This document shows, in pieces, positions 1 through 6,527 of a stretch of DNA of 8,073 nucleotides. Both the position numbers and the translations under genes were made by a program. Origin of the DNA: Acidobacteriota bacterium. Its GTDB lineage: Bacteria > Acidobacteriota > Terriglobia > Terriglobales > Acidobacteriaceae. Below the pieces are notes generated by a model. That model made no database searches, was not told the DNA's origin, and was given only the letters and a program-made list of their open reading frames with translations. The first letter of the stretch is position 1. Every line of letters begins with the position of its first letter. The stretch lies in NCBI GenBank assembly GCA_019510535.1, contig JAEKKE010000316.1, positions 1 through 8,073 on the forward strand, written 5' to 3'.

Positions 1-2
1 GG

Positions 3-188
3 ACCGATCTCTGGATGCACTTCAGCGGAGCGCAGATCGATGATGTTTCGGTGCTGATCCGCCAACCGCGGCAGATGAGCTTCATCTCTATTTCGTGCCA
101 GCTCCGCCCACTGGATCTGTTGCATCTGAGCGGTCACTTTGGAATCCCGAAGGTCGATCCGAACGCAGTGATGGTACCCGCGCCCTGA
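3..188 (+). CDS. C-terminal 61 residues of an unrecognised protein (5' end outside window)
   Basis: Frame 3 is open from the window edge to a TGA at 186-188; the other two forward frames hit stops by position 57. The readable part starts TDLWMHFSGAQIDDVSVLIR and ends with PKVDPNAVMVPAP. It looks like a folded domain with alternating hydrophobic and polar residues (DDVSVLIR, MSFISIS, LDLLHLSGHFGI) and no membrane segment or signal. I do not recognise the family and assign no function. The gene converges on the adenosine deaminase-family gene, with about 100 bp of repeat-rich DNA between the two stops. Confidence is for its being coding, judged from the long open stretch and protein-like composition. 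Confidence 0.6.
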   Translation, partial: TDLWMHFSGAQIDDVSVLIRQPRQMSFISISCQLRPLDLLHLSGHFGIPKVDPNAVMVPAP

Positions 189-198
189 TCGGGCGCAA

Positions 199-291
199 GT
201 TGAATGGTTCAATCGTTGAATAGTTGAATGGTGGTCTGTGGTGCGATTGGCACTATTCAACATTCAACTATTCCCACTATTCAACTATTCA
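199..291. repeat. ATTCAAC/GTTGAAT repeat cluster forming an 18-bp inverted repeat
   Basis: The heptamer GTTGAAT occurs at 199, 215 and 223, and its complement ATTCAAC at 255, 262 and 279. Bases 217-234 pair with 274-291 over 18 positions with a single G-T wobble (230/278) around a 39-nt loop. The right arm contains the whole stop codon (289-291) of the minus-strand deaminase gene. The element lies between two convergent genes and could stop transcription from either side. Neither side has a T-run, so it is not a textbook intrinsic terminator. Confidence 0.6.
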
Positions 292-1320
292 GTACTGTTC
301 CACCTGGCGCAGCAGCGCCAGCTTCCGTTCCGGGCCTAAGAAGCTGGCTTCTACGGAGTTGGCCGCGAGTTCCCGCATCTGTTCCAGGGTGAACTCGAGT
401 TGTTCGTGGGCGAGGATGTATTCGTCCAGCAGGTTAGCGCCGAACATCGGCGGGTCGTCGGAGTTGAGCGTGACCATCAGGCCGGAGTGGAAGTAGTCGC
501 GTGCCGGGTGGGAGTCGAGCGAGGGACAACAACCTGTCTTCAGGTTGCTGGTGATGTTCAGCTCCAGAGGAATCTGTTTTTCGGCCAGCACTTCCATGAG
601 CTCCGTATCCTGGGTGGCGGTAAGAGCGTGGCCGATGCGTTCCGCGCCAATGTTGATGGCGGACCAGATGCTGTGCGGGCCGACTGACTCACCGGCGTGT
701 GCCGTCAGCCGCAGGCCGGCATTTTTAGCTTCGAGATAGAGCTCGCGGAACTGGTCGGCGGGGCCGCGTGCTTCGTCGCCGCCGATTCCGATGCCGACGA
801 TGCTGGGGTACTGCTCGCGTAGTTCGGCGGCTTTGCGAAAGACGCGCGCGGCTTCGTCTACTCCGAAGTGGCGTACGGCATCGATGATCCAGAGCAGTGT
901 GACGCCGAAGTCTTTTTCGGCACGCAGGCGGCCACGTTCCATGCCTTCGACGAAGGGTTCGACATCGAGCTGTTTGATGAAGTAGATGATGCCGAAAGAG
1001 ATGTAAGCCTCAGCATGCACGACGCCCTGGGCGGCGAGCGCGCTCACCATGTTGTAGGTGATCAGCTCATAGTCTTCGGGCGTCTGCAGCCGTTCGGTCA
1101 CGGCCTTGAAGGCCATCAGGAACTCGAGGAAATTCTCGTACCGGTAGAGTTCGCGGGCCTGTTCCAACGTAAGCGGAGTGGCGTCATGGCGGCGGGAGAG
1201 CTCGACCAGGGTCTCCGGCTCGATCGTACCCTCGAGATGCAGATGCAGCTCACACTTCGGCAGGCGGCGGAGCCAGTCGCGCGGTTCGAGGTCGTGAGGG
1301 TACAGAGGCCGTTGCGGCAT
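289..1320 (-). CDS. add: Adenosine deaminase-family hydrolase (adenosine or aminodeoxyfutalosine deaminase)
   Basis: This is a zinc-dependent amidohydrolase of the adenosine/AMP deaminase family; members convert adenosine to inosine or deaminate related 6-aminopurine nucleosides in the cytoplasm. From the ATG at 1320 it is 343 aa, normal for the family. Motifs in order are HLHLEG (zinc ligands His26 and His28), GIGGDE around 178-183, TAHAGE (zinc ligand His208, catalytic Glu211), RIGHA with His231, NITSN, and NSDDPPMFG with the zinc/catalytic Asp pair 288-289. A GTG at 1347 would add nine residues ahead of any conserved sequence, so I prefer the ATG. Neither start has a clear Shine-Dalgarno sequence. 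The permease upstream ends 63 nt before, same strand, so cotranscription is likely. The SDDPPMF form resembles deaminases of the futalosine menaquinone route, so the substrate is uncertain. Confidence 0.9.
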   Translation of the reverse strand: MPQRPLYPHDLEPRDWLRRLPKCELHLHLEGTIEPETLVELSRRHDATPLTLEQARELYRYENFLEFLMAFKAVTERLQTPEDYELITYNMVSALAAQGVVHAEAYISFGIIYFIKQLDVEPFVEGMERGRLRAEKDFGVTLLWIIDAVRHFGVDEAARVFRKAAELREQYPSIVGIGIGGDEARGPADQFRELYLEAKNAGLRLTAHAGESVGPHSIWSAINIGAERIGHALTATQDTELMEVLAEKQIPLELNITSNLKTGCCPSLDSHPARDYFHSGLMVTLNSDDPPMFGANLLDEYILAHEQLEFTLEQMRELAANSVEASFLGPERKLALLRQVEQY

Positions 1321-1383
1321 GATTGTTAGTGTACCGGGCAATAGCACGTGTCTTTTGCCGGAGAGTTGCGAAGGTAATGGTAA

Positions 1384-2961
1384 TTACCGTCCCTGCAGCG
1401 TGGCGACCGTTTCTGTCTTAGGCGCGAACTCGCTGCGCTTGCGGCTGTAAAGGAAGTAGACAAACAGGCCGATCACCAGCCACACGAAGAAACGTACCCA
1501 GGTGATAGCCGGCAGGCCGGCCATCAGAAGCAGGCAGCAGAGGGTGCTGAGGACCGGAATGACTGGGCCGAATGGAACGCGGAAGCCGCGATGACGTTCC
1601 GGCTGGCGGCGCCGAAGCACGATCACGCCGATTGAGACCAGAACGAAAGCGAAGAGGGTGCCGATGTTCGACATCTCGGCGAACGAGCCCACGTCGAAGA
1701 GTCCCGATGGAATGGCTACGAGGATGCCGGCGAACCAGGTCGCGAAGGCGGGGGTGCGGTACTTCGGGTTCAGGCTGCTGAAGATATCGGGCAGCAGGCG
1801 ATCGCGCGACATGGCGAACCAGACGCGGGCCTGACCGAGTTGGAAAACGAGAATGGAAGAGATCATCCCGACGATGGCGCCGAGAAGCACGGCCAGACGC
1901 ACCCAATGCAGGTGATGGCCTTGCGGCGTGAGACTGATACGTTTGAGGGCTGTCACCACTGGGGCAGCGTCGCCCGCGATGGACTGCCAGGGCACGATGC
2001 CGGTCAGGATGGCCGCGACTCCGACGTAGAGGAGGGTGCAGATCACCAGTGTGGCAATGATGCCTATGGGAACATCGCGCTTGGGATCGCGGCACTCTTC
2101 ACTCGCGGTAGAGACGGAGTCGAAGCCGATGTAGGTGAAGAAGATGATCGAACCGCCGGCGAGCACACCTGGAAAGCCATTGGGAACGAAGGGGTGATAG
2201 TTCCCCGGATGGATGAAGCTCAAGCCGAAGAAGATGAAAAGCAGAATGGCGAAGATCTTCACCAGCACCATGATGTTGTTCGTCCGGGCGGATTCGCGGA
2301 TGCCGCGGACAAGGATCACGGTGAGGATAAGCACAATGAGGAAGGCCGGGATATTGAAGCCGAAGTGCCAGCCCGGTTGGTAAATATCGTGCCCAGCGAG
2401 GTCCTGTAGGCCAAGCGGCAGATAGGCCGGGGACAGCCACTTGGGATCCATCTTGATGCCGAGCCAGTCAATCAGGTCGACGACGTGCGCAGCAAAGCCG
2501 ACGGAGACGCTCATGTTCGAGAAGGCGTATTCGAGGATGAGGTCCCAGCCGATGATCCAGGCGATCAGTTCACCCAGCGTGGCATAGGTGTAGGTGTACG
2601 CCGATCCGGCAATCGGAATCATGCTGGCGAGCTCGGCATAACAAAGGCCGGTCAAGCCGCAGACGATGGCGACCAGAATCAGAGAGAGCGCGAGGGCAGG
2701 GCCCGCGCCCGGACGGCCGGCGACCGAGCCGTGATGCAGAATCAAGTCGATGATTGGCGAGGCCTTCCAGTCCGCGAGCTTGGAGGGATTGCCGCCGATG
2801 GCCGTGCCGATGACAGTGAAGATGCCGGAGCCGATGACGGCGCCGATGCCCAGCGCGGTGAGCGAGACCGGTCCTAGCGTCTTTTTCAGGCTCCGTTCCG
2901 GGTCTTCGGACTCGGAGATAAGCTTGTCAATCGACTTGGTCGCGAAGATTTGCCGGGCCAG
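1384..2961 (-). CDS. APC-superfamily (CAT-type) amino acid permease with probable CTG start
   Basis: This is an inner-membrane amino acid transporter of the cationic amino acid transporter branch of the APC superfamily, about 525 aa with about twelve hydrophobic segments. Segment 1 carries GIGAVIGSGIF (residues 38-48), the unwound substrate-binding helix of the family. Segment 3 follows GSAYTYTYATLGE. Segment 6 has FFTYIGFDSVSTASEE followed by CRDPKRDVPIGI. The tail after segment 12 is short and charged. The only ordinary start codon after the upstream TAG (3025-3027) is a TTG at 2745, which would delete the whole first helix. The frame continues upstream with family-typical sequence (ARQIFATKSIDKLISESEDP). 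A CTG at 2959-2961 sits 7 nt after AGGAG (2969-2973), so I place the start there. It is probably cotranscribed with the deaminase gene, perhaps joining amino acid uptake and nucleoside use only by position. Confidence 0.88.
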   Translation of the reverse strand: MARQIFATKSIDKLISESEDPERSLKKTLGPVSLTALGIGAVIGSGIFTVIGTAIGGNPSKLADWKASPIIDLILHHGSVAGRPGAGPALALSLILVAIVCGLTGLCYAELASMIPIAGSAYTYTYATLGELIAWIIGWDLILEYAFSNMSVSVGFAAHVVDLIDWLGIKMDPKWLSPAYLPLGLQDLAGHDIYQPGWHFGFNIPAFLIVLILTVILVRGIRESARTNNIMVLVKIFAILLFIFFGLSFIHPGNYHPFVPNGFPGVLAGGSIIFFTYIGFDSVSTASEECRDPKRDVPIGIIATLVICTLLYVGVAAILTGIVPWQSIAGDAAPVVTALKRISLTPQGHHLHWVRLAVLLGAIVGMISSILVFQLGQARVWFAMSRDRLLPDIFSSLNPKYRTPAFATWFAGILVAIPSGLFDVGSFAEMSNIGTLFAFVLVSIGVIVLRRRQPERHRGFRVPFGPVIPVLSTLCCLLLMAGLPAITWVRFFVWLVIGLFVYFLYSRKRSEFAPKTETVATLQGR

Positions 2962-2968
2962 CGGAGTG

Positions 2969-2973
2969 CTCCT
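2969..2973 (-). promoter_or_regulatory. Shine-Dalgarno AGGAG that sets the permease CTG start
   Basis: On the minus strand AGGAG is followed by seven bases and then CTG in the permease frame. No ATG, GTG or TTG occurs in this frame between the upstream stop (3025-3027) and codon 73. The box and its ideal spacing are the main evidence for a non-canonical CTG start. Confidence 0.6.
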
Positions 2974-3013
2974 GCGGATGTGGTGTGGTTCAGGTTCGAT
3001 TACAGCAAGATTA

Positions 3014-3240
3014 GAGCAATTCTCCTAATACTGTAGCTTTCGATAGAGCATTTTCCCTGTAGGTGTAGCGTAGGGATTCCGCATCTATGGGCGTTTTCCG
3101 CAATGAAAACGCCGCTGCGCTCCTCTTCCGGGATACCCAGCAACAGGGAAAACGCTCTAAATCTGCGAATGCCGTTTTCTTCGCAGGAAAACGGCGCAAA
3201 CAGCCAAAACTCCGCCTTCACACCTTTAGGAGAAATGCTC
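3014..3240. repeat. 227-bp nested palindromic intergenic element (MITE/REP-like)
   Basis: The element fills most of the gene-free stretch between the permease start and the small basic-protein gene. Outer arms 3014-3028 and 3226-3240 are complementary at 14 of 15 positions. Inner arms 3045-3060 and 3143-3158 match at 15 of 16. Two perfect 9-bp hairpins lie at 3090-3113 (GGCGTTTTC arm, 6-nt loop) and 3171-3195 (GCCGTTTTC arm, 7-nt loop). The two hairpin arms differ by one transposed base pair, and the inner arms also share a TTTTCC core, so the element looks built from related modules. Short ORFs crossing it on both strands are by-products of the palindromes. It carries no transposase. The left end lies 53 bp upstream of the permease start, so it may carry or disturb that promoter. 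Confidence 0.65.
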
Positions 3241-3270
3241 CATCGCCTGGAGGCAATGATTCCGGACAGC

Positions 3271-3306
3271 AAAAAGCAAGGCCCGCCGCGTAGGCGGGCC
3301 TTGCTT
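3271..3306 (-). terminator. Strong Rho-independent terminator of the helicase/basic-protein unit
   Basis: Bases 3274-3287 and 3293-3306 are perfectly complementary over 14 bp (AAGCAAGGCCCGCC arm) with a 5-base loop. Read on the minus strand, the hairpin runs directly into TTTTT (3275-3271). It lies about 30 nt after the stop of the 51-aa basic protein and before the permease promoter region, so it separates the two minus-strand units. On the plus strand no T-run follows, so it is directional. Confidence 0.88.
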
Positions 3307-3334
3307 CGACTACTTGTTGGAAGAGTGTGTGGCT

Positions 3335-3490
3335 CTAGCGCTTAGACTGGCCGCGCGACAACTTCCGGAGTTTCTGCTTGTTGGAGCCGCGCGGGGTGGT
3401 GCGCTTGGCCTTGGGAGCCGCCTTCTTACGGGCAGCGCGCTTCAGTTTCTTGCGCTCTGTTGTGTCGGTAACGCTCTTGGTATTTGCCAC
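3335..3490 (-). CDS. Small, very basic Lys/Arg-rich protein of unknown function (51 aa)
   Basis: The frame starts with GTG at 3490 (after a purine-rich GAGAGAAGACA leader) and ends with TAG at 3335-3337. The product begins MANTKSVTDTTERKKLKRAA and ends KLRKLSRGQSKR. It has 12 Lys and 8 Arg among 51 residues against one Asp and one Glu, a net charge near +18, and no Trp, Cys, Phe or Tyr. A KKAAPKAKRTTPRG stretch (22-35) resembles the disordered tails of histone H1-like and nucleoid proteins, which suggests binding to DNA or RNA; this is inference. It follows the helicase by 98 nt on the same strand and is closed by a strong terminator 28 nt downstream, good support for a real transcribed gene. 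I do not recognise a named family. Confidence 0.72.
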   Translation of the reverse strand: MANTKSVTDTTERKKLKRAARKKAAPKAKRTTPRGSNKQKLRKLSRGQSKR

Positions 3491-3540
3491 TGTCTTCTCT
3501 CTGTTCTCTGAAAATGTTGCACGCCCAGATCGCCTGCATG

Positions 3541-3585
3541 CGGAACCCCGGAATACGGAACTCCTGAATACGAAACCCTGGATGC
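3541..3585. repeat. Three degenerate 15-bp tandem repeats after the helicase gene
   Basis: Units at 3541-3555, 3556-3570 and 3571-3585 follow the pattern CGGAACCCCGGAATA. The first two differ at two positions; the third is more diverged at its end. They fill the gap between the helicase stop (3589-3591) and the basic-protein leader and carry no obvious coding role. Confidence 0.6.
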
Positions 3586-3588
3586 GAC

Positions 3589-6297
3589 CTAGATGCGTTC
3601 GAGCTGGGCAAACTTCTCCACCAGCTTCTTAACGCCATGCTTCGTAAATTCTACCGTAATTTTGGCGTCATCCCCCTCGCCTTCGCGCCGAACCAGGATT
3701 CCTTCCCCGTATTTGGGGTGGCGGACCCGGGTTCCGCGGGCCATTCCGGTCTTGCCGGTAGGCTCAGGGAGGTCTATCTTCGGGCGGGAGACCTTCTGGC
3801 CCCTCTGCGAGAAGAAGCTGGCGATGTTGTCCATGGAGGAGCCGGAACGGCCGCCGCCCGCACCGCCGCCGGCGCCATAGCGTTGCTGTGGACGTCCGCG
3901 GCTGCCGGACTGGTCTTCGTCCTCGTAGGAGTAGTGCCGTTCGCCCTCTTCGTAGGGATCGCGCCGCTGCTGGCCATACCGGCCGCCGCCGCTTGACCAC
4001 GACGGGGTAGGACGTGGACTGCCGAGGTCTTCCATCAGGCGGGAGGGTATCTCCTCCAGGAAGCGAGATGGCATGCTGGCCTCTGGCATGTCATTGCCGT
4101 AGCGGCGGCGGTAGCGTGCCCGGGTGATGATGAGCGTGTCCATGGCGCGGGTGATACCCACGTAGCAGAGGCGGCGCTCTTCTTCCAGACCGGAAGGGTC
4201 CTGCAGGACTCGCGAGTGCGGGAAGAGGCCCTCTTCCATGCCGCAGAGGAAGACCAGCGGGAATTCGAGGCCCTTGGCGGCGTGCAGGCTCATCAGCGTG
4301 ACCTTGGCATCGGCCTGGAATTGGTCGACGTCGGAGACCAGGGCGGCATGGTCCAGAAAGTCGGCCAGCGTCTCGCCGCGCTCCTGAGCGTCCTGGGCGG
4401 CGTTGGCGAGTTCCTTCAGGTTTTCAATGCGGGAGAAGGCTTCGGGTGTGCCTTCTTCTTCGAGGGCACGGATATATCCGGAGCGGTCGTTGAGGAACTT
4501 GATCAGCTCAGGCAGCGTGGCCGGATCGCCGGGGGCGCGGAAGCCGTCGACGCGGGTGCTGGTCTCAAGTTTTTCCGTAGAGCCATCGGCTTTCGACGCA
4601 GGAGAGGGCTTCTCAACTACCGGAGCGAAGGGATTGAACGAGACGTCTTCGGTGCCGTGTGCGTTTTCCGGGGCGATGGAAGATTGTTCCTCCGTCGGGC
4701 CGAAGTCGAAATTGAAGTTGAAATTGAAGCTGGTGTCGAAGGAGGCATCCGCCTCTTCGTTTTCGACCTCTGCCTCTGCTTCGGCGAAGGAGAACGATAC
4801 GTCTTCGTCTGCCGCGGTGGCCGTATCTTCGGCGAGCTTCTCTGCAAAGCCAGGGCCAAGCATGGCGCGCGCATCTTCGATCAGACGCTTGAAGCCTTCG
4901 AGCGCGGTGAGGGCGCGTTGTGGCAACAAACGTTGTTTGATGGCCTGGCCAATGGCGTCCCATGTGGACATGCCAGTCTCGAGTGCCAGACGCTCGAGTG
5001 TCTCCATCGTAGTCTTGCCGATGCCACGGGCAGGCGCGTTAATGACGCGTGCCAGGCCGACGGAATCATGCGGATTCTGGACCAGCTTCAGGTAGCTGAT
5101 CATGTCTTTGATCTCTGAGCGTTCGTAGAACGAGAAGCCGCCAACCATCGTGTACTTAATCTGGTAGCGGCGCAGCGCTTCTTCCACCAGACGCGACTGC
5201 GAGTTGGTGCGGTAGAGGATGGCGCAGCGCGCTTCTCCGTCACCTTCGGAAGCGGCCCTCAGATAGCTCTTGAGGCGATCGGCGATGAAGAGAGCTTCGT
5301 TTTCTCCGTCAGGAGCTTCGTAGTAGCCGATCAGAGATCCGCCATCGCGCGTGGTGAAGAGGTTCTTGCCTTTGCGCTGCGTGTTGTTCGAGACGACCGC
5401 GCCTGCGGCTTCAAGAATGACCTGGGTGGAACGGTAGTTCTGTTCCAGGCGGATAGTCTGTACTTCGGGAAAGTCTTTTTCGAACTCGAGGATGTTGCGG
5501 ATGTCGGCGCCACGCCAGCTGTAGATGGACTGATCTTCATCGCCGACGACGCAGACATTGTGATGATCACCGGCGAGCATCTTCATCAGCTCGTACTGCG
5601 GACGATTGGTGTCCTGGTACTCGTCGATAAGGATGTAGCGATAGCGGCGGTTGTAGCGCTCACGTGTTTCTGAGGAGGACTTGAACAGGCGTACGGTCTC
5701 GAGCAGAAGATCGTCGAAGTCCAGCGCGTTGGCTTTGGCCAGCTCCTGTTTATAGATCTTGAAAATGTGCGCGATCCGCTCTTCCAGAGGATTGGTGGAG
5801 TTGAGGAAATACTCCTGCGGATCGATCATGTGATTCTTCGCCCACGAGATGCGACCGAGAGCAACACGCGGCTTCAACTGCTTGTCATCGATGCCCAGGC
5901 GCTTCAGTGCCTGCTTGACGACGGCCTGTTGATCGGTCTCGTCATAGATGGCGAAGGTTTTGGTGAGACCGACGTTATTCACACGCAGTGCTTCGATATC
6001 GCGGCGCAATGTGCGCACGCAGAATGAGTGAAAGGTCGAGATCGAAGGTTTAGAGAGCGATCCGTGGCCCAGAAGTGCGAGGACGCGCTCCTCCATCTCC
6101 TTCGCGGCCTTATTGGTAAAGGTCACGGCGAGGATGGAATCAGGAGAGACACCCCGTTGATCAATCAGGTACGCGATGCGGTGCGTGATGACGCGGGTCT
6201 TACCGGAACCGGCGCCGGCAAGCAGCAACACAGGACCATCGACGGTCTCTACACCGGCTCTTTGCTGCGGATTCAACTTGTCAAGAAGATGCTGCAA
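3589..6297 (-). CDS. uvrD: UvrD/PcrA-type superfamily 1A DNA helicase
   Basis: This 3'-5' ATP-dependent DNA helicase acts in nucleotide excision repair, removal of RecA filaments and replication-transcription conflict. It is 902 aa, against about 720-750 for typical UvrD/PcrA. Motifs in order are LNPQQ (8-12, Q-motif), GAGSGKT (28-34, Walker A), TFTNKAAKEM (59-68), STFHSF (87-92), DEYQDT (225-230, Walker B), VGDEDQSIYSWRGA (251-264), LEQNYRS (284-290), VTLMSLHAAKGLEF (666-679) and EERRLCYVGITRA (706-718). The excess length comes from an acidic insertion at about 488-592 and a Gly/Arg/Tyr-rich linker at about 760-850. The last 50 residues (GTRVRHPKYGEGILV) match the Tudor-like RNA polymerase-binding domain. 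The start is TTG at 6297, placing LNPQQ at the usual distance; AGGAG lies 13 nt upstream, a long spacing. The basic-protein gene follows on the same strand. Confidence 0.96.
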   Translation of the reverse strand: MQHLLDKLNPQQRAGVETVDGPVLLLAGAGSGKTRVITHRIAYLIDQRGVSPDSILAVTFTNKAAKEMEERVLALLGHGSLSKPSISTFHSFCVRTLRRDIEALRVNNVGLTKTFAIYDETDQQAVVKQALKRLGIDDKQLKPRVALGRISWAKNHMIDPQEYFLNSTNPLEERIAHIFKIYKQELAKANALDFDDLLLETVRLFKSSSETRERYNRRYRYILIDEYQDTNRPQYELMKMLAGDHHNVCVVGDEDQSIYSWRGADIRNILEFEKDFPEVQTIRLEQNYRSTQVILEAAGAVVSNNTQRKGKNLFTTRDGGSLIGYYEAPDGENEALFIADRLKSYLRAASEGDGEARCAILYRTNSQSRLVEEALRRYQIKYTMVGGFSFYERSEIKDMISYLKLVQNPHDSVGLARVINAPARGIGKTTMETLERLALETGMSTWDAIGQAIKQRLLPQRALTALEGFKRLIEDARAMLGPGFAEKLAEDTATAADEDVSFSFAEAEAEVENEEADASFDTSFNFNFNFDFGPTEEQSSIAPENAHGTEDVSFNPFAPVVEKPSPASKADGSTEKLETSTRVDGFRAPGDPATLPELIKFLNDRSGYIRALEEEGTPEAFSRIENLKELANAAQDAQERGETLADFLDHAALVSDVDQFQADAKVTLMSLHAAKGLEFPLVFLCGMEEGLFPHSRVLQDPSGLEEERRLCYVGITRAMDTLIITRARYRRRYGNDMPEASMPSRFLEEIPSRLMEDLGSPRPTPSWSSGGGRYGQQRRDPYEEGERHYSYEDEDQSGSRGRPQQRYGAGGGAGGGRSGSSMDNIASFFSQRGQKVSRPKIDLPEPTGKTGMARGTRVRHPKYGEGILVRREGEGDDAKITVEFTKHGVKKLVEKFAQLERI
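4522..4836 (-). other. Acidic, Phe/Asn-repeat insertion inside the helicase 2B region
   Basis: Helicase residues about 488-592 interrupt the 2B subdomain between a helix ending RLIEDARAMLGPG and one starting LPELIKFLNDRSGY. The insertion is rich in Glu, Asp, Ala and Ser, then has FDTSFNFNFNFDFG (520-533), then a Pro/Ser/Lys stretch. At DNA level the FNFN part comes from a small GAAATTGAAGTT repeat near 4700-4725. It is likely disordered. The reading frame is intact through it. Confidence 0.7.
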
Positions 6298-6400
6298 GAC
6301 GAGAAAACTACTCCTGCATCAAGTTTACCGCCGCAGCGCACAAGAACATATAAGACAGCCGCGATGAGCGGACGTTAGCGGGCAAAGTGCAGAAAATTAC

Positions 6401-6416
6401 TCGAAATTAATTTCGA
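6401..6416. promoter_or_regulatory. Perfect 16-bp AT-rich palindrome, candidate operator
   Basis: TCGAAATTAATTTCGA is fully self-complementary and lies in the 230-bp divergent region between the helicase and the exported-protein gene, 104 bp and 112 bp from the respective starts. A perfect 16-bp palindrome in an otherwise GC-rich region fits a dimeric regulator site. No regulator gene is present nearby, so the binder is unknown. Confidence 0.4.
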
Positions 6417-6424
6417 AAAAAGTT

Positions 6425-6452
6425 GGAACAAAGTGGGAACGGGCCGCGTAAT
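6425..6452 (+). promoter_or_regulatory. Possible ECF-sigma-type promoter for the exported protein
   Basis: GGAAC at 6425-6429 is followed after 17 bp by CGTAAT at 6447-6452, the general layout of extracytoplasmic-function sigma promoters (GGAAC -35, CGT-containing -10). A second GGAAC is at 6436-6440. Expected transcription would begin about 70 nt before the exported-protein start. Such short matches can arise by chance. Confidence 0.22.
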
Positions 6453-6527
6453 GCCTCCTGCGTGACGAAATCACCTGAACCTAGGCCAGATGAGATTCGA
6501 TCAGCCACCGCAAAGGAGAGAACTCAC

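Noticed and set aside
199..291. CRISPR-like array from the repeated heptamers
   Set aside because: Units are 7 bp, irregularly spaced and in both orientations, with no spacers of constant length and no cas genes.
1379..1388. GGTAATTACC palindrome at the permease stop
   Set aside because: Only 10 bp and partly coding; too short to call an operator or terminator.
1840..2409. 189-aa plus-strand ORF opposite the permease
   Set aside because: His/Asp/Glu-rich mirror of hydrophobic membrane codons; a shadow of the permease gene.
3087..3293. Short ORFs on both strands in 3000-3300
   Set aside because: They run through the nested palindromes and into the terminator, have no supported start and read differently hydrophilic nonsense on each strand.
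4216..5118. 300-aa plus-strand ORF across the middle of the helicase gene
   Set aside because: It is antisense to the strongly conserved helicase frame, with biased composition typical of a shadow frame and no recognisable motif or ribosome site.
6423..6527. Upstream TTG start for the exported protein (152 aa)
   Set aside because: The ATG at 6528 has a strong ribosome box and begins a textbook signal peptide; the extension would place it internally and lies over the promoter region.
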